Assembly: GCF_024171815.1 (NCBI RefSeq)
Contig: NZ_JAMTCJ010000004.1
Location: forward strand, 744,001 to 808,000
Source of the DNA: Williamsia maris
GTDB lineage: Bacteria; Actinomycetota; Actinomycetes; Mycobacteriales; Mycobacteriaceae
Direction of reading: 5' to 3'
DNA length: 64,000 nucleotides
The notes under the pieces: model-generated
What the model was told of the DNA's origin: nothing
Seen by the model: only the letters and a program-made list of their open reading frames with translations
Databases searched by the model: none
In this document: positions 44,919-57,280 of the stretch, piece after piece
Numbering within the stretch: position 1 is the stretch's first letter
Layout: each line of letters begins with the position of its first letter
Position numbers and translations under genes: made by a program

Positions 44919-46019
44919 CTACAGGACGATGCCGCCACAGACGACGGCGACCGGATCGCGGAGGGTCTCCAGGTCGGTCCGCGGATCGGAGCGCAACACC
45001 AGGAAGTCGGCGCGATCACCCACGGCCACCGTGCCCGCGCCGAGCCAGGCCCGAGGCAGGTCCGTGGCCGCGGCCAGCGCCCCGGCGGCGTCGAGACCGA
45101 TCCCCTGCAGCGCGACCACCTCGTCGACGATGCGGCCGTGTTCGACGAACCCGCCGGCGTCGGTTCCGGCGAAGATCGGCACACCCGCCTCGCGGGCGGC
45201 GGAGAAGACGTCGCGCGCGCCGTCGTACAGAGCACGCATGTGCGACTGATAGGTCGGGAACCGGTCGGCGCCGTCGGCGATGCCCGGGAAATTGTCCACC
45301 TGGATCAACGTCGGCACGAGACCGATCCGACGCTCGGCCATGGTCGCGATCAGGTCGTCGGTGAGACCGGTGCCGTGTTCGATGCAGTCGACCCCGGCGT
45401 CGAGCAGCCCCGGCAGGGCGTCGGTGCCGAAGACGTGCGCGGTCACCCTGGCCCCCTCGTCGTGCGCGGCGTCCACCGCGGCGGCGAGTTGGCGGTCGGT
45501 CCACAGCGGGGCGAGGTCGCCCACCTCGCGGTCGATCCAGTCCCCCACGATCTTGACCCAGCCGTCACCGTCACGGGCCTGTCTGCGCACTTCGTCGGGC
45601 AGGTGGTCGGGGTCGTGGAGGTCGACCCCGTACCCGCGCAGGTAGCGCTTGGGGCGGGCGATGTGCCTGCCTGCCCGGATGAACTGCGGGCTGCGCGGAT
45701 CGCCGTCGAGCGGATGGGTGTCCAGCGGTGAGCCGACCTCGCGGATCAGCAGCGCACCCGCCTTCGCATCGGCGCGGGCGAACCCGCGCGCCCGCTCGAT
45801 GGTGACACCGAGGCCGGGAGCGATGCCGACATGGTTGTGGGCGTCGACGAGCCCCGGGACGATCCAGCCCGTGGTCGCGACGGTCTGCGCATCCGCGACA
45901 GGTCCGTCGACGATGCGCCCGTCGACGGTCCACAGGTCGACCTCGCGGTCGTCGGAGACCCCGTCGATCCCGGGGACGCGTCCCCGGACGTGCAGCGCGC
46001 CCGAGGTCATCGGTGCCAC
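44919..46019 (-). CDS. Amidohydrolase-family protein
   Basis: A 366-residue metal-dependent hydrolase of the amidohydrolase superfamily. The HxH motif lies in VPGLVDAHNHVG (about 54-65); VTAHVFGTDAL and CIEHGTGL give further His ligands, FAGTDAGG the catalytic Asp, and a flanking beta-sandwich uses both termini (GDRADFLVLRSDP). It lies 8 bp after ffh, as does an amidohydrolase in mycobacteria (the Rv2915c position). Substrate unknown; imidazolonepropionase or prolidase-like relatives are close. GTG at 46019 or ATG at 46010 could be the start. Confidence 0.85.
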   Translation of the reverse strand: MAPMTSGALHVRGRVPGIDGVSDDREVDLWTVDGRIVDGPVADAQTVATTGWIVPGLVDAHNHVGIAPGLGVTIERARGFARADAKAGALLIREVGSPLDTHPLDGDPRSPQFIRAGRHIARPKRYLRGYGVDLHDPDHLPDEVRRQARDGDGWVKIVGDWIDREVGDLAPLWTDRQLAAAVDAAHDEGARVTAHVFGTDALPGLLDAGVDCIEHGTGLTDDLIATMAERRIGLVPTLIQVDNFPGIADGADRFPTYQSHMRALYDGARDVFSAAREAGVPIFAGTDAGGFVEHGRIVDEVVALQGIGLDAAGALAAATDLPRAWLGAGTVAVGDRADFLVLRSDPRTDLETLRDPVAVVCGGIVL

Positions 46020-46027
46020 ATCAGTAC

Positions 46028-47575
46028 TCAGCCGCGCTTCTTCGGGGGCTGGAACTGCGAGATGTCGATGCCCTCGAGACCGGGCGGGATCTGGTCGAGT
46101 CCGGCGGGCATGTTCGACAGGTCCGGGAATCCCGCGGGCATGCCCGGCATGCCGGTGCGGTTCTTGGGCGGCGTGGGTCCGCGGCCACCCTTCTTCCCCT
46201 TCTTGCCCTTCTTGCGGTTGTTCCGGTTGCCGCCGGGCATGCCCATGCGGCCCGACATCTGCGACATCATCTTGCGGGCGTCGTAGAAGCGGTCGACGAG
46301 CTGGTTGACCTCGCTGACCGCGACACCGGAACCGGTCGCGATGCGCAGGCGGCGGGAGGCGTTGATGATCTTGGGGTTGTCGCGCTCGGCGGGGGTCATG
46401 CCGCGGATGATCGCCTGGACCCGGTCGAGTTGCTTGTCGTCGACCTGGCTCAGGGCGTCCTTCATCTGACCGGCGCCGGGCAGCATGCCGAGCAGGTTCC
46501 CGATCGGCCCCATCTTGCGGATCATCAGCATCTGCTCGAGGAAGTCCTCGAGGGTCAGCTCGCCCTGGGTGATCTTGGCCGCGGTCGCCTCGGCCTGCGC
46601 GACGTCCCAGTGTTCCTCGGCCTGCTCGATCAGCGAGAGCACATCGCCCATGCCGAGGATGCGGCTGGCCATGCGGTCGGGATGGAAGGTGTCGAATTCC
46701 TCGAGCTTCTCGCCCGACGACGCGAACATGATGGGTCGGCCGGTGACCTCGCGAACCGACAGCGCCGCGCCACCGCGCGCGTCACCGTCGAGCTTGGTCA
46801 GCACGACGCCGGTGAAACCGACGCCCTCGGCGAAGGCCTCGGCGGTGGTGACGGCGTCCTGGCCGATCATCGCGTCGACGACGAACAGGATCTCGTCGGG
46901 CTGGACGGCGTCGCGGATGCCCGCGGCCTGGGCCATCAGCTCGGTGTCGATGCCGAGACGACCGGCGGTGTCGACGATGACGATGTCGTGCTGCTTCGAG
47001 CGGGCCTCGGCGATACCGGCGCGGGCCACCTCGACGGGATCGGCCGCACTGACCCCGAGCTCGCCCTCGCCACCGATGGACGTCCCCGGGTGCGGCGCGA
47101 ACACCGGGGTGTTCGCGCGCTCACCGACGATCTGCAGCTGGCTGACCGCTCCGGGCCGCTGCAGGTCACATGCGACCAACAGCGGGGTGTGTCCCTGCTT
47201 CTTCAACCACGCCGACAGCTTGCCCGCGAGCGTCGTCTTACCGGCACCCTGCAGACCGGCGAGCATGATGACCGTGGGTGGGGTCTTCGCGAAGTTGATG
47301 CGGCGCGTCTCGCCACCGAGGATGCCGACGAGCTCCTCGTTGACGATCTTGACGATCTGCTGTGCCGGGTTGAGCGCCCCCGACACCTCCGAACCCTTGG
47401 CGCGCTCCTTGATCCGGGCGATGAAGCCACGGACCACCGGCAGCGACACGTCGGCGTCGAGCAGCGCGAGCCGGATCTCCCGGCAGGTGCGGTCGATGTC
47501 GGCGTCGGACAGCTTGCCCTTGCCGCGTAGGTCTTTGAGTGCCCCGGTCAACCGGTCGGACAGCGAATCGAACAT
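46028..47575 (-). CDS. ffh: Signal recognition particle protein Ffh
   Basis: GTPase that binds signal sequences and 4.5S RNA and delivers ribosomes to FtsY. The 515-residue protein has the N domain, the G domain with GLQGAGKTTLAGKL (about 107-120), DTAGRLGIDTELM, TKLDGDARGGAALS, and a Met-rich M domain (KMGPIGNLLGMLPG onward). The C-terminal end is a basic and Gly/Met/Pro-rich tail (NRKKGKKGKKGGRG). It lies 4 bp after glnD. Confidence 0.97.
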   Translation of the reverse strand: MFDSLSDRLTGALKDLRGKGKLSDADIDRTCREIRLALLDADVSLPVVRGFIARIKERAKGSEVSGALNPAQQIVKIVNEELVGILGGETRRINFAKTPPTVIMLAGLQGAGKTTLAGKLSAWLKKQGHTPLLVACDLQRPGAVSQLQIVGERANTPVFAPHPGTSIGGEGELGVSAADPVEVARAGIAEARSKQHDIVIVDTAGRLGIDTELMAQAAGIRDAVQPDEILFVVDAMIGQDAVTTAEAFAEGVGFTGVVLTKLDGDARGGAALSVREVTGRPIMFASSGEKLEEFDTFHPDRMASRILGMGDVLSLIEQAEEHWDVAQAEATAAKITQGELTLEDFLEQMLMIRKMGPIGNLLGMLPGAGQMKDALSQVDDKQLDRVQAIIRGMTPAERDNPKIINASRRLRIATGSGVAVSEVNQLVDRFYDARKMMSQMSGRMGMPGGNRNNRKKGKKGKKGGRGPTPPKNRTGMPGMPAGFPDLSNMPAGLDQIPPGLEGIDISQFQPPKKRG

Positions 47576-47579
47576 GGAC

Positions 47580-50159
47580 CTACCCTATCGGCACGCCGGA
47601 GGTTCCCTGCTCGTCGTCGGTCTCCCGCGGCGGCTCCGGCGGAGGCACCACCGCGATGACGGCGTCGGCCAGTCGTGACCGCAGATCGGCGGAGTCCTCG
47701 GTCAAACGCAGACCGAAGGTGTCGATCACCGTCCCGCCCATGGTCGCGACCGTGGCCCACTCGATGGCGGCACCGTGCGTCTCGATGACCGCCGAGACCC
47801 TGCTGAGCAGGCCCGAGCGGTCCGCCGCACGCAGTTCCAGGACGGTGCGCGGTGAACCGTCGGTGCCCGCCGCCGACTCCCGGTCGATCCACAGCACGCG
47901 TGGCGGGGCGAGGGCGAACAGTGCGGGTACCGCCACCGGTGCGCCGTCGGGGTCGGTGACCGGCGGCGGCGCGGTGGGGATGGGCGACTCCCGCTCCCGG
48001 GCGTCGATCCGCGCGAGGACGTCGATCGTGCCCGCGGTGGCCTGCAGCAACTGCTGACGCAGCAGGCCTGCGTCGGGTGGATCACCGAACGCGGGGATGA
48101 CCATGAACGTGTCGACGACACTGCCCGCGTGCGACTGCGCGGTCGCGCTGTGGCAGCGCAACCCGTTGAGCGCCAACACGCCCGCCATCTTCGACAGGGC
48201 GCCGTCGGTGTCGGGGGCGATCATGGTGACCAGGTGGGTGTGCGCGTTCTCGGTGGCCGCGATGTCGACGAACACCCCGCCTGCCTCGGCCCGCGCTCGC
48301 TGGTCGTCGGTGAGCGGCTCGGGGGTGGGCAGCTCCTCGCCGTCCATGACCCGCAGGCAGCGGCGGACCAGTTCGCCGATCAACGACGCCTTCCAGTCGC
48401 CCCACACGCCCGGACCGGTGGCCAGGGAGTCGGCCTCGGCCAACGCGGCCAGCAACTCCAGCAGCAGCCGGTCGCCGCCCAGGGCGTCGACGACGTCACG
48501 GGTGGTGGCCGGGTCGTCGAGATCGCGGCGGGTCGCGGTCGCGGGCAGCAGCAGATGGTGGCGGACCATCGCCGACAGGGTCGCGACATCGTCGGGCCAG
48601 AGACCGAAGCGGTTGCCGATCTGCGTGGCCAGCTCCGCCCCGACGACACTGTGGTCGGCCCCGCGCCCCTTGCCCAGGTCGTGGACCAGGGCACCGAGCA
48701 CGAGCAGGTCCGGCCGCGACACCCGCGTGGTCATGCGGGAGGCGTTGGCCGCGGTCTCGACGAGGTGGCGGTCGACGGTCCAGGTGTGGATCGCGTCGCG
48801 CGGCGGGAGGTCGCGGACGGCTCCCCACTCGGGCAGCAGCCGACCCCACAGACCGGTGCGGTCGAGGGCCTCGATCGGGGCGACCATGTGTCGGCCGGTG
48901 CCCAGCAGCACCAGCAGATCGCTCAACGCCTCCGACGGCCACGGCTCCCGCAGTTCGGGGGCGTAGTCGGCGAGACGACTGAGCGTCGATGCACTGATCG
49001 GCAGTCCGGTCCTCGCCGAGGCCGAGGCCACCCGCAGGATCAACCCGGGGTCCTTGCTCGGGATCGCGTTGCGCGCCAACACGACCTCACCGGAGTGTTC
49101 GACGACCCCCTCGTCGAGGGGACGCCGCACGGGCGGACGACGCAGCATGGCCAGCCCCCGCCGCGGCAGCGCGTTGCCCGCGGTCCGCAGGCCGACGTCG
49201 ACGGAGTAGCTGATGGTCCGCGCGCTGTCGCTGATCACCCGCGCGAGGTCGAAACGGTCGCCGATGCGCAGCGCGGCGCCGATCTCGTCGGCGTCCTGCG
49301 CCCGCAACTGCTCTCGCGGTCGGCCGGCGATCCGGTGCAGCTCGGTGCGGATGTCGAGCAGACGGGTGTACGCGACCTGCAGACCGGCGCCGGGTGAGTC
49401 CGGCCGCAGGTTGGCCATGCCGTCGGTGAGCTGGGCGATGGCCAGCGCACCGAGCATCTGCACGTCGCGGAGTCCGCCGCGGCCGTTCTTCAGGTCGGGC
49501 TCGGCCCGGTGCGCGATGTCGCCGCTGCGGCGCCACCGGTCCCCCGCCTGGTCGACCAGCTCGACGAACCGGTTGCGGATGTCGGCCCGCCACTGGCGGC
49601 GGACACCGGTGATGAGCAGCTCGGTGAGCGACTCGTCGCCCGCGATGTGGCGCGCCTCGAGCAGGCCGAGGGCCGCACTCATGTCGGAGGCCGCGACCTG
49701 CAGGGCCTGCGGGACGGTGCGGACGCTGTGGTCGAGCTTGATGTGCGCGTCCCACAGCGGGTACCAGAGACCGTCGGCGACCTCGGAGACGACCGCGGGA
49801 TCCATGTCGTCGTGCAGCAGGATCAGGTCGAGGTCGGAATGCGGGAGCAACTCCTGCCTGCCCAGTCCGCCGACCGCGACGATCGCGAAGCCGCTGTCGG
49901 GGCGCACGCCGAGCTCGGCGCCCTTCGTGGTCAGCCAGAAGTCGTGCAGATCGACCATGACCTGACGCAGGGCCGGTGCGTCGGTGCGCTTGGCGCCGTC
50001 GGTGCGGCGCAGGAGTTGTTTGCGTGCCGCGACGAGATCGGTTGCGGCCGTGGGAGTTGTTCGGGACGGCGGAGGCCCCGCGCTCGACGTGTCGTCGGAC
50101 GCGGGGCCTCCCCTGCGAGATTCACCGGATGAATCGTTCCCGCTGGTGACGAAAGGCAC
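47580..50159 (-). CDS. glnD: PII uridylyl/adenylyltransferase GlnD
   Basis: Bifunctional sensor that modifies and demodifies the PII protein according to glutamine; in actinobacteria it adenylylates PII. The 859-residue order is nucleotidyltransferase domain (GGLGRQELLPHSDLDLILL, about 93-111, split), the GlnD helical domain, an HD hydrolase domain (LGALVHDLGKGRGADHS) and two C-terminal ACT domains (about 655 and 785 onward) that bind glutamine. GTG start. It follows glnB by 14 bp in the amt-glnB-glnD operon. Confidence 0.95.
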   Translation of the reverse strand: MPFVTSGNDSSGESRRGGPASDDTSSAGPPPSRTTPTAATDLVAARKQLLRRTDGAKRTDAPALRQVMVDLHDFWLTTKGAELGVRPDSGFAIVAVGGLGRQELLPHSDLDLILLHDDMDPAVVSEVADGLWYPLWDAHIKLDHSVRTVPQALQVAASDMSAALGLLEARHIAGDESLTELLITGVRRQWRADIRNRFVELVDQAGDRWRRSGDIAHRAEPDLKNGRGGLRDVQMLGALAIAQLTDGMANLRPDSPGAGLQVAYTRLLDIRTELHRIAGRPREQLRAQDADEIGAALRIGDRFDLARVISDSARTISYSVDVGLRTAGNALPRRGLAMLRRPPVRRPLDEGVVEHSGEVVLARNAIPSKDPGLILRVASASARTGLPISASTLSRLADYAPELREPWPSEALSDLLVLLGTGRHMVAPIEALDRTGLWGRLLPEWGAVRDLPPRDAIHTWTVDRHLVETAANASRMTTRVSRPDLLVLGALVHDLGKGRGADHSVVGAELATQIGNRFGLWPDDVATLSAMVRHHLLLPATATRRDLDDPATTRDVVDALGGDRLLLELLAALAEADSLATGPGVWGDWKASLIGELVRRCLRVMDGEELPTPEPLTDDQRARAEAGGVFVDIAATENAHTHLVTMIAPDTDGALSKMAGVLALNGLRCHSATAQSHAGSVVDTFMVIPAFGDPPDAGLLRQQLLQATAGTIDVLARIDARERESPIPTAPPPVTDPDGAPVAVPALFALAPPRVLWIDRESAAGTDGSPRTVLELRAADRSGLLSRVSAVIETHGAAIEWATVATMGGTVIDTFGLRLTEDSADLRSRLADAVIAVVPPPEPPRETDDEQGTSGVPIG

Positions 50160-50173
50160 AGGTGCTTTCGTCT

Positions 50174-51914
<1,741 letters not shown>

Positions 51915-51987
51915 CCTAAATCCTCCTCGTCTGTGCACCGCGACGAGGCGCCGCGGCTTCGATCTGCGAGAAGGTTCCTATCCGGAT

Positions 51988-52026
51988 GTTTCAGCGATGG
52001 CGATTACATGTTTCGCGAGCGTGAAC
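51988..52026 (-). promoter_or_regulatory. GlnR-type nitrogen-control box upstream of amt
   Basis: On the minus strand GTTCAC-N6-GAAAC is followed by N6, a degenerate TCGCC, N6 and a second GAAAC. This fits the GlnR consensus gnTnAC-N6-GaAAC repeated at 11-bp centres, with one poor half-site. It lies 74-112 bp before the amt start, suitable for activation under nitrogen limitation. Confidence 0.65.
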
Positions 52027-52091
52027 GGATCGGCATCCTATATTTCGTCCACGTATCGCCCCAGGTCAGAAAACCCGTACGCAAGGCAAAT

Positions 52092-52122
52092 CACCACCAG
52101 TCGGACGAATCGGACAGTGGTG
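52092..52122 (-). terminator. Possible terminator just after ftsY
   Basis: CACCAC (plus-strand 52092-52097) and GTGGTG (52117-52122) form a 6-bp stem with a 3-bp inner extension, starting 1 bp after the ftsY stop and followed on the minus strand by ATTTGCC. It is short and imperfect. Confidence 0.35.
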
Positions 52123-52123
52123 T

Positions 52124-53563
52124 TCAGCCGAGCAGTGCGTCGACGAAGGCGCCGGGTTCGAACGGTGCGAGGTCGTCGGCGCCCTCCCCCAGTCCGACCA
52201 GCTTCACCGGTACGCCGAGCTCGTGCTGGACGTGGAAGACGATGCCGCCCTTGGCCGTGCCGTCGAGCTTGGTGAGCACCACGCCGGTGATGTCGACGAC
52301 GTCGGCGAACACCTTCGCCTGCGCCATGCCGTTCTGACCGGTGGTGGCGTCGAGGACCAGCAACACCTCGTCGACCTTCGTCTTCTTCTCGATGACGCGC
52401 TTGACCTTGCCGAGTTCGTCCATCAGGCCGGTTTTGGTGTGCAGGCGGCCCGCGGTGTCGATGACGACCACGTCGACGCCGTCGGCGACACCCGCGGCCA
52501 CGGCGTCGAACGCCACCGAGGCCGGGTCGGCACCCTCACGGCCGCGGACGACGGTCGCACCGACGCGTTCGCCCCATGTCTGCAGCTGATCGGCCGCGGC
52601 GGCACGGAACGTGTCCGCCGCCCCGAGGACGACGCGGCGCCCATCGGCGACCAACACACGGGCGAGCTTGCCGACCGTGGTGGTCTTGCCGGTGCCGTTG
52701 ACACCGACCACGAGCAACACCGCGGGGGTGTCGGCGTGCGGCAGGGCGCGCACCGACCGGTCGAGGTCGGGCAGCAGGGCGGCCACGAGCACCGAACGCA
52801 GCAGTTCGCGGACCTCCGCGGCGCTGCGAACGCTGGCGGTGGCCAGTTCGGCACGCAGGCGGTCGACGACGGCGGTCGTGGTGGCGCTGCCGAGGTCGGC
52901 GGAGAGCAGGGTGTCCTCGACCTCCTCCCACGAGTCCTCGTCGAGGTCGCCGCCACCGAGCAGGCCGAGCACGCCCTTGCCGAACACGCCCTGCGAGCGG
53001 GCGAGACGTCCGCGTAGTCGATGCAGGCGGCCGTCGACGGGCGCGATCTCGTCGATCCGGACCGGCGCCGGTGCCTCGGTGAGTCCGGAGAGGTCGTCGG
53101 GCGCGGTGGTCCCGGCCTCGTCGGCCGCGGTGTCGGGATCCTGCGGCGTCGCGGGCGGGTCGTAGAGGTCGGGGTCGGGCAGCGACAGGTCGGTCATGCC
53201 GCGCTGCGCGGAATCCCGCGGGATCGCGGCGTCGTCACCGACACCGGGTTGGCCGTCGGTCTCGGTGCGCTCGGGCAGATCCGCCCACTCGCCGCGGTCG
53301 GGGGCCACGGGCTTCTCGCCGGGAGCCGGGGCCGTCGGTGTCGGCGTCGCAGCGCCGCCCTGGCTGAAGTTGAACCCACCCCCGGCGGTGTAGCCGCCGG
53401 AGCGGTCGACCTCGCGCGGGCCGGCCTGTGTGGGATCGCCTGCGGTGTCACGCAGCGAGATCCGCCTACGACGGGCACGGACGAGGCCGACGACGAGGAC
53501 GAGAAGCGCGACCACGACGACGGCCACGACGATGCCGATGATGATTTCGGTGTTCACCCCCAC
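52124..53563 (-). CDS. ftsY: Signal recognition particle receptor FtsY
   Basis: GTPase receptor of the SRP pathway. The 479-residue protein begins with a hydrophobic membrane anchor (about 5-30, IIIGIVVAVVVVALLVLVVG) and a basic stop-transfer RARRRR, an actinobacterial feature. A long acidic, Pro-rich linker (about 40-165) precedes the NG domain with GVNGTGKTTTVGKL, DTAGRLHTKTGLMDELGKV and TKLDGTAKGG. It starts 6 bp after smc; GTG at 53563 or 53557 could initiate. Confidence 0.95.
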   Translation of the reverse strand: MGVNTEIIIGIVVAVVVVALLVLVVGLVRARRRRISLRDTAGDPTQAGPREVDRSGGYTAGGGFNFSQGGAATPTPTAPAPGEKPVAPDRGEWADLPERTETDGQPGVGDDAAIPRDSAQRGMTDLSLPDPDLYDPPATPQDPDTAADEAGTTAPDDLSGLTEAPAPVRIDEIAPVDGRLHRLRGRLARSQGVFGKGVLGLLGGGDLDEDSWEEVEDTLLSADLGSATTTAVVDRLRAELATASVRSAAEVRELLRSVLVAALLPDLDRSVRALPHADTPAVLLVVGVNGTGKTTTVGKLARVLVADGRRVVLGAADTFRAAAADQLQTWGERVGATVVRGREGADPASVAFDAVAAGVADGVDVVVIDTAGRLHTKTGLMDELGKVKRVIEKKTKVDEVLLVLDATTGQNGMAQAKVFADVVDITGVVLTKLDGTAKGGIVFHVQHELGVPVKLVGLGEGADDLAPFEPGAFVDALLG

Positions 53564-53569
53564 AGTCTG

Positions 53570-56500
53570 TCAGGAGGTGACGTCGACGCCGCGCAGCCGC
53601 TGCGAGATGACCGTGGTGATGCCGTCGCCCTGCATGCTCACGCCGTACAGCGCATCGGCGATCTCCATGGTGGGCTTCTGGTGGGTGATGACGATGAGCT
53701 GCGACCGTTCCCGCAGCTGTTCGAACAACCGGATCAGGCGACGCAGGTTGGTGTCGTCCAGCGCGGCCTCGACCTCGTCCATCACATAGAACGGTGACGG
53801 TCGGGCGCGGAAGATCGCCACCAGCATGGCCACCGCGGTCAGCGACTTCTCGCCGCCGGAGAGCAGGGAGAGTCGTTTGACCTTCTTGCCCGGCGGCCTG
53901 GCCTCCACCTCGATGCCGGTGGTGAGCATGTTGGCCGGATCGGTCAGGAACAGCCGCCCCTCACCCCCGGGGAACAGGGTCGTGAAGACCTCGGCGAACT
54001 CGCGTTCGACGTCGGCGTAGGCCTCGCTGAACACCTCCAGGATCTTCGCGTCGACGTCCTCGACGACCTCGAGCAGATCCCGACGGGCGCTGCGCACGTC
54101 CTCGAGCTGGGTGGACAGGAAGGTGTAGCGCTCCTCGAGGGCGGCGAACTCCTCGAGGGCCAACGGATTGACCTTGCCGAGTGTGTTCAGGTCCCGTTGC
54201 GCGCGTTTGGCGCGGGCTTCCTGGGTGGTGCGGTTGTAGCGCAGCGGCGTGGGGGCGACGACGATCTCCCCGCGCTCGACCGCCTGCTGGTACTCGGCCA
54301 TCTCCAGTTCGCTGGGCGGCATCTCGACGTCCGGACCGTACTCGGTCACGAGGTCCTCGAGCCCGATCGCGTAGGTCGACGAGATCTGTTCCTCGAGCTG
54401 CTCGACCCGGAGGGCGGCCTGCGCGCCCGCCACCTCGTCGCGGTGGAGTTCGTCGCGCAGGCGGGCCATCGTCGTGGTCAGCTCGGCGACCCGTCGACGG
54501 ACGGCGTCGAGCTGAGCGGATCGTTCGGTGCGAGCGGTCTCCAGTTCGTCGCGGGCGCTCTGGGCCTGGGCGACGGCGTCGACGAGCCGCTCGGAGATCT
54601 CGTCGGCCGCGGCGACCACCGCGTGGGCGACCTCCGCGGCGTGGGCGCGGGCCCGGTTCTGTCGTTCGGCGCGGGCCCGGGACTCCCGTTCCGACGCCGC
54701 GGCGCGACGCAGCGAGTCGGCGCGGCCGCGCACCGAGGCGAGACGCTCCTCCGCGGTGCGCAGGGTCAGACGTGCATCGGTCTCGGCCGCGCGGGCCATC
54801 GACACCGCGGCCGCCGCGGCGACGCGCTCGGTGTCGGCGCCCTCGTCGCCGTCGTCGGACTCGTCGGGCCGGGCGCGTGCCGCGCGCAACCGGTCCTCCA
54901 TCTCCTGCAGCTCGGCGAGGGTCGCCGCACGTCCTGACTCGACACCGGCGCGTTGCCCGGTGAGGCGGGACGCCTCGTCGTGGGCGGCACGGGCGGTCTG
55001 CCCCAGACGGGCGAGCTGTTCGTAGACCGCGCCGACGGCGGCGTCGGACTCGTGCAGGGCCGCAAGGGCGTCGTCGGCGGACTGGCGTCGGCTCTCCTGC
55101 TCGGCGAGCGCCCCCGACAGCGCCGCGCTGACCTGTTCACGTTTGTGCTGCTCGATGACCAGATCGGCCTTCGCCGAGTCGATGTCGGCCTGGACCTCGA
55201 GGGTCGACGGTCTGCGATCGGAACCGCCGCTGATCCACCCCGGGCCCAGGACGTCGCCGTCGAGGGTGACGACGTCGAGGCGACGACCCCGCTCGCGGGC
55301 ATCGCGAGCGACGGACTCGGCGATCGTCTCGTCGTCGGCGATGACGGTCTGGGCGAGCAGCAGCGACACCGCGCCGCGCAGGTCGTCGGGGGCGGAGAGA
55401 ACCTGCGACGCCCACCGCGCACCGGGCGGCAGTGCACCCCGTTCGTTCGGGGCGGGTGCGGTGAGTCCGCCGATCATCAGCGCGGCGCGACCGCCGTCGG
55501 CGGATTTCAACGCCGACAACGCCGTTCGAGCGGCGGTCACATCCGCGGCGGCGACCGCGTCGACCGCCGGCCCCAGCGCGGCGGCGATGGCGGCCTCGAA
55601 GCCGGTGTCGACGCGGAGCAGATCGACCAACGAACCCAACAGTCCGTCGACCCCGTTCGACAGCAGCCACGCGCCGCCGTCCTTGCGGTGCAGACCTGTC
55701 GTGAGAGCCTCGATCCGGGCGGTGAGCGACGCGACGCGCTGCTCGCCGGTGCGTTCGGCGGCCTGTAGTTCGGCCACCCGTTCGTTGGCGTGGTTGAGCG
55801 CGATGACGCTGCGTTCGTGGTGTTCGTCGAGGCCGAGTTCGCTGGCGTCGAGGTCGGCGACGGTCGCGGAGACGGCGTCGAACTCCGCCTGGGCCTCCTC
55901 GGCCCGCAGGGTGGCGTCGGCGATCGCGGCCGACAGACGCGCAGCCTCGGCGTCGGTCGACTCCGCGCGTGTCGTCAGGTTGGTGACCTGGCCCTCGAGG
56001 CGGACGAGCCCCTCACGCCGGTCGGCCACCGCGCGCACGGCGTCCATGTGCGCCTTCTCCGCTGTCGCAGCGGCGGATTCGGCTCCCGACAGCGCGCCGC
56101 GGGTGGCCTCGAGGGCCGCGTCGGCGGTGACCACGGCCTCGTCGAGCATGGCCTCCTGTTCGGCGGCCGCCTCGGCCTGCATCTCGATCTCGTCGGGATC
56201 GCGGCCGCTCTCGGCGACGACCGGCTGGGACAGATGGCGGGTGCGTTCGGCGGCGACCCGGCGGGTGGCGTCGACCCGCTCGGCCAGCGCCGAGAGCCGG
56301 AACCACGACGCCGCGGCCGACTGGGCGGCGGGCACGATCGCGGCGACGTCGGCCTCGTGTCGGTTCATCTCGGCGGTCGCGGTGTCGAGTTCGGCGGCCA
56401 CGAGGTCGGACTGTTCGCGGATCGCGGTCTCGACGGCGCTCTGATCGGCCATGGCGCCCCGCAGGGTGACGAGGTCGTCGGCGGCGAGGCGCAGGCGGGC

Positions 56501-57172
56501 GTCGCGGAGATCGGCCTGGACGGTCTGCGCGCGGCGGGCGACCTCGGCCTGGCGTCCGAGCGGCTTGAGCTGGCGGCGGAGTTCGTCGGTGAGGTCACCG
56601 AGTCGGGCGAGGTTGGCCTGCATCGACTCGAGCTTGCGGACCGCTTTTTCCTTGCGCTTGCGGTGCTTGAGGACGCCCGCGGCCTCCTCGATGAACGCGC
56701 GCCGGTCCTCCGGGCGGGACTCGAGGATGGCCGAGAGGCGTCCCTGACCGACGATGACGTGCATCTCGCGGCCGATGCCGGAGTCGCTGAGCAGTTCCTG
56801 GACGTCCATCAGACGGCACGAGCTGCCGTTGATCTCGTATTCGCCGGCGCCGTCGCGGAACATCCGGCGGGTGACCGACACCTCGGAGTAGTCGATGGGC
56901 AGTGCGCCGTCGGCGTTGTCGATGGTCAGCGTGACCTCGGCCCGACCCAGCGGGGGCCGACCGGAGGTACCGGCGAAGATGACGTCGTCCATCTTCCCGC
57001 CGCGCAGTGCCTTGGCGCCCTGCTCGCCCATCACCCAGCTCAGTGCGTCCACCACGTTGGACTTGCCGGAGCCGTTCGGTCCGACGACACAGGTGATCCC
57101 CGGTTCGAACTTCAGGGTGGTGGCCGACGCGAAGGACTTGAATCCCTTCAGCGTCAGGCTCTTGAGGTGCAC
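53570..57172 (-). CDS. smc: Chromosome segregation ATPase SMC
   Basis: A 1200-residue condensin subunit that folds and separates the chromosome. The N-terminal head has [20 protein letters not shown] at 32-51, followed by a long Ala/Glu/Arg-rich coiled coil, a hinge (about 505-670, with [13 protein letters not shown] and GPGWISGG), a second coiled coil and the C-terminal head with [13 protein letters not shown] (signature) and [13 protein letters not shown] (Walker B). GTG start at 57172. The acylphosphatase gene lies 108 bp upstream. Confidence 0.97.
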   Translation of the reverse strand: MHLKSLTLKGFKSFASATTLKFEPGITCVVGPNGSGKSNVVDALSWVMGEQGAKALRGGKMDDVIFAGTSGRPPLGRAEVTLTIDNADGALPIDYSEVSVTRRMFRDGAGEYEINGSSCRLMDVQELLSDSGIGREMHVIVGQGRLSAILESRPEDRRAFIEEAAGVLKHRKRKEKAVRKLESMQANLARLGDLTDELRRQLKPLGRQAEVARRAQTVQADLRDARLRLAADDLVTLRGAMADQSAVETAIREQSDLVAAELDTATAEMNRHEADVAAIVPAAQSAAASWFRLSALAERVDATRRVAAERTRHLSQPVVAESGRDPDEIEMQAEAAAEQEAMLDEAVVTADAALEATRGALSGAESAAATAEKAHMDAVRAVADRREGLVRLEGQVTNLTTRAESTDAEAARLSAAIADATLRAEEAQAEFDAVSATVADLDASELGLDEHHERSVIALNHANERVAELQAAERTGEQRVASLTARIEALTTGLHRKDGGAWLLSNGVDGLLGSLVDLLRVDTGFEAAIAAALGPAVDAVAAADVTAARTALSALKSADGGRAALMIGGLTAPAPNERGALPPGARWASQVLSAPDDLRGAVSLLLAQTVIADDETIAESVARDARERGRRLDVVTLDGDVLGPGWISGGSDRRPSTLEVQADIDSAKADLVIEQHKREQVSAALSGALAEQESRRQSADDALAALHESDAAVGAVYEQLARLGQTARAAHDEASRLTGQRAGVESGRAATLAELQEMEDRLRAARARPDESDDGDEGADTERVAAAAAVSMARAAETDARLTLRTAEERLASVRGRADSLRRAAASERESRARAERQNRARAHAAEVAHAVVAAADEISERLVDAVAQAQSARDELETARTERSAQLDAVRRRVAELTTTMARLRDELHRDEVAGAQAALRVEQLEEQISSTYAIGLEDLVTEYGPDVEMPPSELEMAEYQQAVERGEIVVAPTPLRYNRTTQEARAKRAQRDLNTLGKVNPLALEEFAALEERYTFLSTQLEDVRSARRDLLEVVEDVDAKILEVFSEAYADVEREFAEVFTTLFPGGEGRLFLTDPANMLTTGIEVEARPPGKKVKRLSLLSGGEKSLTAVAMLVAIFRARPSPFYVMDEVEAALDDTNLRRLIRLFEQLRERSQLIVITHQKPTMEIADALYGVSMQGDGITTVISQRLRGVDVTS

Positions 57173-57280
57173 GACGGTAGAGATTACCCATCCGGTGCGA
57201 CGGCCATCACCACTCGTGTCGGCTCGGCTGTTCCGGCGCTGTTCACCGCGGTGTCGCTCAGCGTTCCGCGACGAAGTCGC

